Shown one piece after another: positions 24,902 through 36,161 of a stretch of DNA of 64,000 nucleotides. The translations under genes and the position numbers were made by a program. Each line of letters begins with the position of its first letter. Positions within the stretch are counted from its first letter, which is position 1. The notes under the pieces are model-generated. The model had not been told where the DNA came from. It saw only the letters and a program-made list of their open reading frames with translations, and did not search any database. Location of the stretch: assembly GCA_010645155.1 (NCBI GenBank), contig CM021317.1, forward strand, positions 7,049,134-7,113,133, given 5' to 3'. Source of the stretch: Tigriopus japonicus (taxonomy: Eukaryota; Arthropoda; Copepoda; Harpacticoida; Harpacticidae).

Positions 24902-27900
24902 CTAGTGTTGAGTTTGATTTACTTTGAGTTCTGGACAGACCTGTTCAATGACCCAGGGAATATCGTGGCCCATCCAAGCTCTCTCTTTTACCAGCATTTG
25001 ACACGTTTTGACATGGTATTTTTCATCCAAACTTTTAATGAAAGGTATCATCCGTTTCTGATTCTGCCTCAATTCAGCCAGTTTTTTGGGAGAATGCCCT
25101 TTGGTGTCCTGGATGCCTTTCCGACCAAGATGTACGAAAAACAGGGAGGTAAAAGCATAAAAGCGAAACTTGGCCACGTGTAACTCCAACATCTGGAAAA
25201 AAAAAGATAATTTTAAGTATTTAAAGGCATTTGGATGCAATGACAAAAAAAAATGTTAACATGCGCTCTCTCTCTGGTTAACAAATGATGCGTATTGATA
25301 TCTAACAAATTTAACGGATCAGCACAGACCAAACCCCAGACTACTCAGTTCTAGATAAAGAGGCAGACTACTGCGACAGTAGTTCAATCCGTGACCTCTA
25401 GATGACTCAGGCTGTATTTTCTGGATTGACTAGAAGACGCAAACTTCATGAAGGATATTAGCGTTACACTCAACACAACGCACTCTATGAGCTTCATCAT
25501 GAAGCACCGCTTTCAAGAATAATCCTAGGTAATCCGTTCCAGAGGGTGCTTTTGGGCGCTGTCAAAATTGAGATATCTTCAATTAATTTATCTTGCGGGT
25601 CAATAATTAGCTATTTCTTTTACCCGGGTTACATTCTACCAGGGCCTGAGTAAGAGGAGAGGAGGAGAGAAAGTTGGTTGAGGGTAACTCGGAACTACTT
25701 AGTCAACCAGATTCTCTTCCGATTGAGTTGTTGCCACCTCGGGAAGGTGGTGCAAGTGTCAGAGGTGGAGGTGTAGGAGCGGCCTGCTCCTCTTCCTCGC
25801 TCCACCGACGCCTCTGGCACTTGCCCACCTGACCTAGGTGGCAACAGCTCAAGAGGCAAGAAATCTGGTTGACTTGGTGGTTTAGAGTTGCCCGAAATTA
25901 ACTTGCTCTACGATTCAACTCTTTCTCAGGCCCGAGTAGAAAGAACCCACGTAAAAGACGCAGTTTTCCGTTCCGGTAAGTGAAACCCCCGTGTATTTCA
26001 TGTTCTGACGAACCCATACTGAATAATCATGTAGCCACTTTTAAGTAACAATCAGTGTGCTTATAGAACAGGCATTTGACATGGTATGTGAATGCACTCT
26101 AGGTACAATACTGGTTAAACCAAGGATACCTTGGTTAAACTAGAGCACTTCAGGTTAACAATAGAAATCTAGCGTAAGGCAAAAATATATACATGAACAG
26201 TATTTTTGCAATAAATTGATTTCTTATTGCTGCAATCTTGTACTTGATCTTGCATGTGAATGGTTAACTTCAAGAAGCTCGTCCAGAGCGTACAACTGAC
26301 CTAGCTCTACTTGATTGATACTGAACAAGGAGGAGCACTTCTTCCCAAGAACTACTGATTTATCACAGACATGAAAATTATAGAGAGAGGAATTTTGGAC
26401 AATTAGATGGAAACAATCAGAATTGCATTGAGTTTCCTCTCCACAAGATGATCTCTGTTAAGCATTCAAGTGAAAGGATTCCCACGACTGATTGTGAAAA
26501 TATTTTTACGCTACAGGCCTTATTGATGTCTAAAGGTGGCACGGTAGAGATGGCGATCCTGGTTGGGAAAAGAAAACTTCCTTGCCTCAACTTAGTAGTA
26601 ATTGATAAACAAGGAAGAAATATTGAAAATGTGCAGGTGTTTGTTTGATTCGTGAATTAAGTGGAGAGATCAGTGAATTGTTGTTGTCCTCTATAAGTTG
26701 CATTGTGAATTGCAAATGGGAACAAAACAAGAGAAATAACTTGTTTTTTAAATGTTATTCAAGTGACATTTGAATGTTCAAGTGGACGCAGAATAGAAGA
26801 GGTAGGTAGAGCTTCCCTCAATCCAGGACATCTTATTGAGATTAGTTTTTTTTAAATTTTGTCGCAATGTGGATTATTTCAAACAATGAAAATATGCATA
26901 GCATTTTACATTTTAGCTAATTTGGTTCCTGAAGATGCAAATACGCCCTACATACAAAACTCATAATAAATGAAGTAAACATGAATAAATAGCCAATATG
27001 ACCAAAAGACAGGGTAGGTGAGGCATAGTGTAGCGTGAACTACGTCGGTTTGTTGTTCAGATGGATGGGGTTCGATCCTGGTTGACTGTTACCCTCCAAA
27101 CTCAACTCTTTGGTGTAAAAAGTTAGCATTGATCTGCCCGTTCAATGCAAACAACCACCAAACCAATATATGCTATTGGCAACCAAAAAGTAGCAAGTAG
27201 TGGGAATATTCCTTCATTGGAACATCCTTTATCATTGATGTGCTGACTCTTTAACAAACAATACCAAAAGACAGCAGAAAGATGACTCATTACAAGGGCC
27301 TGCATTTTAAATTTTTCGGCCAAAAATTTGATTTAAACTTGATCAAAGTAAACTAATTGTAATCAAAACCATAAAGTAATTGCCTCCCATTTAGAAAAGA
27401 AGGTAAAAATCTTAATGCTTTGACTTGAAATATGGCAATGAAAAGTTAAAGAGTACATGGTTGAAGCAAAAAAAGGAGCCTTTACCTGTATAATTTTAAG
27501 CCGCAAATTGGGATTAAACTGAGATGCGCTAGCCGTTTTTCTTTAAATAATAAATAAAAATATATTCTAGAATACTGCAGACTCACATTACAGTGAATCC
27601 TTTGACCAGCGTAGAAAAGTTCATAATGTTGTGAGGAGTAATGTTTCAATAGCAACATAGCATTAAGAGTAATGAATTGAAATTAAGGCAGAATCCCACC
27701 TTTTTTAAATGTTTTCAATAAAAGTTATATGTTAATAATGTAATGAATAAAGTAATAATGTTTTAGGTATTTAACTTTATCCCTGGACCTACATTTATGT
27801 AATACAATAAAAGTAAAGTTGTTCCTCATTGAATTGTGACTCCAAAATGCCATGATGTCTTGGGGTATTTCGATCCAAACGTAAAAAGCCATTCAGAACA

Positions 27901-30900
27901 CCATGTCTCCTCTCTTCTTAATCGGGCTCATTCATTGTTTAGTCTTTTGACCTCAAGAAGCTCGTCCAGAGCTTGCAACTGACCTAGCTCTACTTGATTG
28001 AAACTGAAGAAGCAAGAGGAGAGAAGAGGAGCACCTTCTTCCAAGAACTACTGGCTTATCACAGACATGAATATTAAAGGGAGAGGAATTTGGGACAAAT
28101 ACATGGAAACAGTCAAAGTTTCATTGAGTTTCCTCTCCACAAGCTGATCTCTTTCTCTGTTACGCATTCAAGTGAAAGGATTCCCACAACTGATCGTCCA
28201 AATATTTTTACACTGCAGGCCTATTTGCTGTTCAAGGGTTGCACGGTAGAGATGGCAATCCTGGCTTGCCTCAACTAGTTGATAAACAAGGACAAAATAT
28301 TGGACTTGTGCATGTGTGTGTTTGATTCGTGAATTAAGTGGAGAGACCAGTGAATTGGCCTTTGCCGTTGTCCTCTGTAAGTTGCATTGGGAATTGCAAG
28401 TGGGAACAAAACGAGAGAAATATTTTTAAAAGAAATGTTATTCAATGTACACTACATTCGAACGCACAAGTGGACGCAAAAAAGAAGAGGTAGGTAAAGC
28501 TTCCATCAATCGTGGACATTTTATTGAGATTAGAAGGCTGCTTTACTGGGACTTCAAACACAACTCTGACCGTGTCTGTCCTCTTTTCAATTTGATTAGC
28601 CTTGCAGGATTGTTCTTGGGAACATTTTGAAGAGTAGAATTAAGTGTAAAGATAAATATTTTAGCAATGTTTGTTCTCTGTTTTCTTTAAAATTTTGCAA
28701 ATTTTGTCACACAATGTAGAATATTTTAAACAGTAGAAAATTTGCATCGTATTGCGGCCAAAAACTTGACTCAATGAAAGTAATGGAGTAGCTTTTCACG
28801 TCAACCTTAAAAGAATTTTGAATCGACAATTCAATCAGCTTTATTTTCCCCCAAAAAAATCTAAATATTGCCATTATCCCTGAAGAGGGATCGTTAAACG
28901 ACTAGCCTCATTCTACTTTTTCCACTCATACCACTAAGGACAGGAAGGTTAGACGAATAAAACTATCAAATTAGACCAAAAATGACAAATATAATTGCCT
29001 TATTAGACGAAAAAAGACAAATTGATTGCCCAATTAAACAAAAGAAAACGAATAAAAGTTCGAAGAAGACGAAAAAACGAAGAAAAACTTACTAAAAAGA
29101 CGTAAAAATCGAATCAATTTGCCCAAAAGGCGAATGAAACTACTTACTCATAAATAGAGCCCGGGAAAAAATGTTGGAAAAACATCCAAAAAATGTCATC
29201 AAAATGTCAGGAAAAAGGGCAAAAAATGTTGAAATATAGGGCAAAAAGGGCAAAAAATGTTGAAATTTAGAGCAAAAAGAGCAAAAAACTGTTAAAATTA
29301 GGGCAAAAAGTCAACGAAATGTGTGAGAAATGGGACTAGATACGTGGAGGACTTGAGAAGACTACTTAAGACAGTGTGACCAGACAGCTGAAGGAAATAA
29401 TGCCGTCAAAACTCTAGCTTAAAAAACGGGAGGTTGCACTTCACATAGCGGGGTGTTTTTATAAGCTAGACGTCAAAACAGTTTATGTTATAAGTCAGAT
29501 AGCTCATTCATCAGACCCTTTGAAAGGCAATAGATATTAAAGTCTGAGTAAATAATGGCAACAGTGCCAACTTAAAACATAATTTACTCTACACATAGCT
29601 ATTTAGCCCACGTAAAATAATCACGGAAACAAGGGTCACAAAGTTTCTGATGTGAACTTTTTCACAATAACAAAAAGAAACTTTAAGGGCACTTTTTCCC
29701 CTCTCCAAAGATTTTAATTGATTGGCATCGTAAAATGTGAAGCTGAACAATGACAATTTTAGCGGGAAATTTTGGCGGGAAATTTCAATCAAGCCTTCCT
29801 TTGATTAATTGGTCCCTCAGAACCGGTTTAGGGATGACATTTTTGAGCAAAAAGTACAAAAAATGTTAAGAAAATGTTGAAATTTTCCAAAAAAATGTCA
29901 AATAATATTAAAATGTTATATTCACGTAAAATTGGCAAAAAATGTAAAAAAATATTTTTTATGCAAAAAAAAATTCCCTAGCCCTACTCATAACTATGAT
30001 AAAAAAGGAGACAAATTGAGTGCCTGTACAGACCGAAAAAGACGTTTAAAGTGCTTTTACTGAACAGACACAAGGTCAGATGTTTTGTGTATTCCAAGGT
30101 GTGCTAGCAAAGTTGACTTCGAGGCAACTTCAAGGCAGTTTCAGCCGTTTTGTTGATAGCATTAGCTTTCTTGAATCAGAAGTACACCAAGCAACTCATG
30201 AAAAAGAGAAGTGTACCACTGGTGCCAAGGTGCAACAAGTAGATACGTCAACAATTTTCCAACGCTCATATGTTTAGCATGCACAAACATGTGCTAGTTC
30301 CATTGACTTCAAGTAAACTTCTAGCAAGCTGGGTCGCTATTTGGGCTTAGCATCAGGTTTAATTGATGAGAAGTTCTCCGAGAAGCACGCCTAGAGAGGA
30401 GCATTCCAACGTTGTGGAAGCACACCCATTTGAATACTTCAACGCTGATCAATTGAACTGCAAGCGAACTTCCTTCCAGTGTTTCCTTAAATTAGCTGCC
30501 AAAATTTGCATGCTCCTGTGAGATCAATCAATGTTTTGAGTTGAATGGAGTAATATGAAATAAAGAAGGAGAAATGTGGAATAGCTGAATCAGCGGGCAA
30601 TTAGTGTTTCGAGAGGATGAATTTACGATCATAGATGTAGAGGCACTTCTAGGTTGGAATGAGAGACTTACTTTTCAAAATGGCAGCTGTCTCAACAAAA
30701 CCAGCCAATTGAACTACGAAGTGTACTAACAAGTACACTTTCTAGAGTTGCCATCAAAACATATGCTCACACCATTTACTTGAACTGGACGATTCATATT
30801 GCGTTTGGCACAATTTGTCAAAATTGCACCCAACAAACTATCAGAGTGCCACAAGTTCAAATTGAATTAGTATATGAAATCACTGAATGCGATTTGGTTG

Positions 30901-33290
30901 GGTTGCAGAAATCTTCAAAGGAGCTGTGTTTATAAAGTTAATGAAAAGTTTACTCTCAAGTAGACTTTGGAGCATACCTTCAAGTAAACTAGCAAGCATT
31001 CCAAGACCAATACAACCAAAACATATGACCTAAAATGTATCTCCTTATTGACGGAAAAAATTGTCTACTTGTGCAAAAACGGCAAAATCTAGAAAATTTA
31101 AAACAGGAATAACCTAATGGGCAAGAATTATTCAGTGGTACATATGTCAAGTAAAAACAAAAGTTAGAAAATGCCTTCTTTAAGGAGAGTATACAGTAGA
31201 GTTATACATAATGTGAGAATTACAGATACATCAATTGTTCTCATGGCCAGAAAGCTTTTTAAACCCAACAGTAATCTTTCTTTTCCGTGTCTGGCGGGCA
31301 ATGCTACGAGTCCAAGTTGATTTTTAAGTGTGGATTTTTTTTGTTGGTGCAAAACCGGAATTGACAATCAATCAATTTATTTCCTTGGCTGAAGCTTTGA
31401 CGTTGAACTTTCTTCGAAGTTATTTTTTGCGTGGAAATTAGAAAACAACGCGTAAAGAGCTTGAAAAAGACGAATAATATGCAAATAAGACGAAAAAAAA
31501 TTCGCGACGAATAAAGGCTCAGAAGACGAATAGTTTTTTTTCGTTTCAAGTTCCTGTCCCTACTTATCATGCTCACTTCTCCCGCTTCCTTCTCGCACTT
31601 ACTTCTCCCACTTACTTCTCCCGCTTACTTCTCCCACTTACTTCTACTACTTACTTCTCCCACTTACTTCTCCCACTTACTTCTCCCACTTTCTTCTCCC
31701 ACTTACTTCTCCCACTTACTTCTCCCGCTTACTTCTCCCCACCCAAAACCCCCTGTTCCCACATGGGCCCCGTAAAGCTTGTTGTCACTAATATTTTCCC
31801 GGTAGAAAATGCTACATTCTCCCAGGGGAGGGTAAGAATCCAGAACCAAAAGAAAGTACTGCTTATACCAGGGGGTTCCACTTTCCGTAACGGAAAAACT
31901 CTTTACCATGCTATGGTGTCGCCACCTGTCAAAAGTTTTCTTAAATCATTGAAACGTTGTAGTTAAACCATGTTTTTAGTAATTCGATAGGGTATGGCCT
32001 TACCTGTGAGAATCTGTCGAAACCGTAGCCACGAAACCTTTCATCGAAATAGGGATCTCGCGCTTTATGCACCAACGTCATTTCACACGAGAAGGTAAAA
32101 TTGACTTGCATTGCCAAATATTGGTCAACATGGGTTTCGTTGATGCTCTCCCATAGTTTAGGCTTGACGCAGTGTTGAAATTGAGGAAAGTAATCTTGGT
32201 ACATTGGCGCAGCGAGCTTCTTCTTCTCAAGTTCTAGAAGCTCGGCTTTATCGCTGGGAATTTGAACCACTTTGGTCAGGTTCAATTCGTACTGAGGGAT
32301 TACATAGGCAAGTTTTCTGGCATAATAGACCTTGTCTTGAGCGAGGAAGTCTTCCAAAGTATCAAAAATGCCTTCATTGGGCACGTGATCAATATCGGAC
32401 ATGAGAACGAACTCGGTGACAGCTCCATCTCGCGCGACATTTCGCATGATATTGTAGGGATAGGAGTCGTTGGCAATGAACTTGACGTGCTGTGAAGTTC
32501 TATATGATAGGATCAGCTTGAGCCACGCCCTTTTTGATATACAGCCTACATTGGGGCTGAACGGTGCGGGGTTGAGGAAACAAACTAGGACCTTTGATAT
32601 TAAAAGTTGCAGTAGAAAATTAGAAAAAGTGTTACTACTTTCGGCCAAAATTTCGAATTCGCTTATGGCTCTCCACATAAAGAGGTAATAGTTCAAATAA
32701 TAGATACAGTAATGAAGGTTGAGGGGAAGTTCGAACATTTGGCCCAAAAAAGATGTTTTTAAGTAATACTTTTCTTTAAGCAATTATAAGGTAGATTAAG
32801 GAAAGCTTTAGTCTTGTTGTGGGATTTGAAACGAGGAGCAGGAAATTAGTTAAAATGAATCTCCACCCACATCCATTCACTTCCGAAAAAATAAAGGTGT
32901 GATTTTGCCTGAAATGGGTAGGTACCAATCTAAACACCGCACCGTTTAATCGAGTTCAAAGGAAATTGGCTCAATGGAAATACAAAATGGAAAGCAATCC
33001 TGGAGGCTATTTCTGGAAAACATTCCTGAAGATGCTCCACGAAAAATCTGGCCAGATTCCATTCCATACCAGGCACATAAATGGCGATGCTCATTGGACC
33101 CTGCCATCGGCTCGCTAAAATGGGCAAATCTCCTAAATAATCCAGATTCCCTTGGGTGCAAAGTGTGACCGTTGATCGATGTGATAGAGATTGCCATCGT
33201 GATCCAACCATGGCGAACATTCGGATCCCGAGGTTATCATTGCGAAGGATGAGCCCACCATTCTGTATTAGTTTCTGGATCAAGAATGGT
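24902..33290 (-). CDS. GT49 glycosyltransferase, B4GAT1/LARGE-like (5' end missing)
   Basis: Three minus-strand exons fit in phase: 33290-32943, 32556-32004 and 25192-24902, about 397 residues. Exon 1 holds a segment typical of GT49 (VTLCTQGNLDYLGDL, then SRWQGPMSIAIYVPG). Exon 2 holds SYPYNIMRNVARDGA and the metal-binding SDIDHVP (DxD) motif, and ends in YFDERFRGYGFDRFSQ. Exon 3, 6.8 kb away, begins exactly in phase with ELHVAKFRFYAFTSLFFVH and a Lys-rich tail, the usual C-terminal block. Known family members are Golgi type II enzymes; B4GAT1 adds glucuronic acid to xylose on alpha-dystroglycan to prime LARGE. Three N-glycosylation sequons (NLT, NET, NFT) fit a lumenal enzyme. The N-terminal exon with the membrane anchor was not found. 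The 32942 donor (CG|GTGCGG) is weak; another exon 2 acceptor at 32490 is possible. The family call is strong; the exact substrate is open. Confidence 0.82.
25617..25957. repeat. 340-bp imperfect foldback in GT49 intron
   Basis: The sequence reads nearly the same on both strands from its outer ends (CTTTTACCCGGGTTAC on the left, reverse of GAACCCACGTAAAAG on the right) to a central AGGAGC-GGCCT-GCTCCT hairpin. By eye roughly four of five bases pair over arms of about 160 bp. No open frame spans it. It may be a foldback-type transposon or the source of a long hairpin RNA. Confidence 0.75.
26270..28760. repeat. Duplicated block, two units in direct orientation
   Basis: Unit 1 (26270 to about 26912) and unit 2 (27952 to about 28760) share a long common sequence starting CAAGAAGCTCGTCCAGAGC, with small indels. 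Both include GGCACGGTAGAGATGGC-like and GTGAATTAAGTGGAGAGA words. Similar open frames in both units (26448-26648, 28090-28278) come from the duplication. They have no recognisable domain and do not conserve their ends, so I do not call genes. The block lies wholly in the GT49 intron. Confidence 0.7.
27012..27083 (+). repeat. tRNA-like fragment (possible SINE head)
   Basis: GGTTCGATCC at 27069-27078 matches the tRNA B box, with an A-box-like GGCATAGTG about 47 bases upstream. The roughly 72-base stretch does not form a convincing full cloverleaf by eye, so a tRNA-derived SINE or tRNA relic is likelier than a working tRNA gene. It lies between the two units of the duplicated block. Confidence 0.4.
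28940..29970. repeat. A-rich degenerate repeats
   Basis: Bases 28,950-29,150 are rich in GACGAAAA/ACGAATAAA words. Bases 29,160-29,320 hold several imperfect copies of a unit like GGGCAAAAAATGTTGAAA, and the same words recur at 29,845-29,960. The GACGAATA words return at 31,460-31,535. This looks like decayed tandem or low-complexity DNA, perhaps one larger interrupted repeat. No coding content is seen. Confidence 0.5.
29971..31567. other. GT49 intron, non-coding
   Basis: I see no exon, repeat family or RNA gene I can support, apart from the GACGAATA words near 31,460-31,535. Confidence 0.45.
31568..31740. repeat. 13-bp minisatellite
   Basis: About 13 imperfect copies of the 13-mer ACTTACTTCTCCC in tandem. 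Three units make 39 bases, so one frame stays open and gives a repetitive peptide; that frame is not a gene. The array is in the GT49 intron, 264 bases from the end of its second coding exon. Confidence 0.85.
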
Positions 33291-35930
33291 CTAAAAGTAA
33301 CATGAAATTTCATAACAATCAAAGTAATATCTAATATGCTAGTTTTTTGTTGTTACAATCCCATGCTTGACTTCTAGAGGTTGCTTCAATCGTTAAAAAG
33401 AAGGTTGCGAATGTGAACCAAACCCTTCTGGTTTTTGGACCTCTGAATTCAAGTCCATTTAAACAGATAAATGAAATGATAGTAGGCCTGTGTTTAAGCT
33501 TGCTTTGGTAGGTTTAAAACGGGTTGGATTTGGTTCAAGTTGGCACAGGGAGGTCAAATTAGAGTAATAATAATATAAATCATCTTACTATGGGTTGCGT
33601 CAGCTGATTGAGCAACAGAATTGGATCAAAAAGAAACACTGCACAAAACAAATGTGCTTGCAAAACCTAAGGACTCATTGAGCCCTAGAAAAACTTATTT
33701 CATAGTTGATCATACCAAAAAAATTAAATCTGTTTTCCATTTGTCAATCGTGACTCTTGGTTAGAATCAAGTCACGCAACCTTTCCGTTTTCGTCAGTGA
33801 AATAAAAGTAACATTTCAAGTTGCGTTTAGATTGCGAAACAAAGAAAGAAGAAACAATTTTTACGCAGCGAATTGCTGCTTTATTGAAGGTAGTGGACAT
33901 ATGCGCGTTAATTCAGAGGCCTTTTGGACAACGAAGAATATTTTCTGCGTAGATCTTCAGATTATGCATAAAACACATCAAGGATTCGATATTTTTGAAG
34001 CAACGAAAAAGTAGCGATGAACCGAAAATGGCTCTTAACCGAAGCCAAAAGCTAGTGATTTCAAAGCTATATGCATGTATTATTCATCTTAACATTGTTA
34101 GTGCGCATGGGTTAAAGAAAAGAATAATCGAATCTTGTTGATTCGAAAGAAATCTTTCGATTGCGATATCACTTTCATTTCTCATAATGCTTTTGTTAAA
34201 CATAACTGAAACCGAAATTTCGGCAAGAATTTTGGACAAACTTTTGGCACTTTTTGGTTCATCGCTACCAAAAGCTTTCTTTTTTCATACTTTTTACCAC
34301 TTCCAGAGTCAGTGCTAACATATTCATCCATTTTCTTACCATCACTTCTTACCGTCTTTTAGAATCGATTCCGTCTGGGTTTAGTTGCATGGTAAAGAAC
34401 GTAAAACACATGGCCAAAAGTAAAAGAGAACGGGCCTTTCGTGGAAAAACCATCGTAGGTTGTCATAAATTGAAGAAAAGCGTAAAATTGTGCGTTCTTG
34501 GTGCTGAAACTTGATTATTTACACGAGCATTGTAACTACAGAGGAGCTTCATAAACACCTAAAAAGTGTTTAGATACAACCACGAGAAATTAGGTTCGTT
34601 AATTTTATTTCATTTTTCATTTTATGGGAGCAAATGATTATCGAGACTTTGGGGTTGCATGTGACATGCACTTGTGTGTTTTCGAATATTTCACAAGTGT
34701 TTTTTAATCCTCTTGGCCTTTTCATAGTGAAAGCAAAGTTTCGTAAAATTTAATGAGTAACAAAATCATTTTGTGGAATTTTTCATTTATTCAAAATTGC
34801 TTTTTCAAATCATCTAAATTTTACAAGACACGTCAAATACAAATTAGTTCTGCAACAACTTATTGGTTTTGGGACATTAGTAATCCTTTTAAAGCTTTTG
34901 ATACCCTAATCTCCAAGGTATTAGTTTTAACACGTGGTGTGTTTTAATCCACATTATAGCCGATAAGTGTTGAATGTGGCAGTGAATCGAAAATGCTCGG
35001 ACGAAACAGTTCAAATAAGAATCTCAAGCATGGTTTTCAACTGGCTTTAACTGCATTCCAAGTTTCAAGGTGACTTTAATTTATTATTATTCAATCTATT
35101 CTGTCCGAGTCTCGTAAAAACATTTGTTTTGAATCATGGTCTTTTTAAGGTATTGTAATCCAATATTTGTCCACGTATTCTGCCTACGATTTAAACCAAT
35201 TACTGCCCTTTTAGCGTTGCAATAAAAAGCCTTTTTCTTTGCTGGAAATGGGTAAAGAGGTTCGGCTGATTTCAAATTGAAAACAAGGCCGAATCCTTTG
35301 ACTCAGAAGGTCAAAAACATCTTTGGTCTAGATCGTGTGCACTTCAGAAAAGTTTGCCAGGGTCAGGGTTCATCGTTCCCATTCACATTAAATGGGTCTA
35401 CATTTTTGGATCAATCAGGGTTGCCCAATGTACAACCAATGTCCTGCTCCCAATCTTTTTTACTACCACGGTAACCTCAAGACTTTCATTATAAAATTGG
35501 TTGTCCATTCCCATGGGAGTGACTTCATTTCTAGGCCATGGAAAACAGAGACTATTCTGGATCTTGGAGAGACGCAATGACATCACTCGTTCCTTGTCAA
35601 GGGAACGAACGATGTCTTGTGTGTGTGAGTGAGTGGGTCGCAAAACAGAAAAGTGATCACAGGTCCAAGATCTTGAACTACCGTAGAGAACATATTCTCG
35701 GCCTTTCCACTCCTCCCTCTTCCCTGTCTCTGTACTCCCTCATTCCCCAAGAAAGTCGACTCGCCGAGGATGCTTTCAATTGTCACAATTCTTGGCCAGG
35801 GGTTTCAAGTCGACAGCTGACGCTCCTACCTTTGAGCACTCACATATTTAGACCTCGAGGCCAGTCCTCAATCTCATAGGTGCGATCAGGTCTCAAGTTT
35901 TTGGAACTAAAAAGAAAACAAATCTCCGGA
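33291..35930. other. Region between GT49 exon and plus-strand gene
   Basis: The missing N-terminal exon(s) and promoter of the GT49 gene (minus strand) and the promoter of the gene at 36162 (plus strand) should lie in or near this stretch, but I could not identify either with confidence. The remainder is AT-rich and featureless. Confidence 0.4.
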
Positions 35931-35976
35931 TCTTCACATCATCATCAGTCAGTGGACCTTCACAAAAGAGAGAAGG
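35931..35976 (+). other. Probable 5' UTR exon end
   Basis: A strong 5' splice site (AGAAGG|GTAAGT) at 35976/35977 is followed by a good 3' splice site (ACATTTTCAG) at 36137-36138, giving a 162-bp intron. The exon start is not determined; a TCAGTCAGT initiator-like word lies near 35,947. Splicing would put the first in-frame ATG at 36162. Confidence 0.5.
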
Positions 35977-36161
35977 GTAAGTGCTTTAAGTTCGTTTTCG
36001 TCTTCATATTCAAGTATGCTTTCAAAGTTCCTTGGGAGTAGTTTTTTATTCATTGGGTGGGAAACTCCCCAATTTTGCCTCAAGGATGTGAGAAAGCACA
36101 TGTTCCAGACGCTCTTTGGAACATGTAAACATTTTCAGTGACCTTCATCAAGCGACTTGTA

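Noticed and set aside
24905..25183. 92-codon plus-strand frame
   Set aside because: Antisense shadow of the GT49 C-terminal exon on the minus strand.
27012..27083. Functional tRNA gene
   Set aside because: A B box is present but I cannot pair a full acceptor stem and anticodon arm; listed only as a tRNA-like fragment.
26448..28278. Paralogous small genes
   Set aside because: Similar frames exist only because the DNA block is duplicated; start, end and reading frame are not preserved in the way coding sequence would be.
28940..29970. CRISPR-like or satellite array
   Set aside because: Units are irregular in length and spacing and highly degenerate; no CRISPR architecture, and the genome is animal.
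31569..31775. Repetitive Ser/Pro/Leu frame
   Set aside because: Created by the 13-bp minisatellite; stays open because 39 bases are three units.
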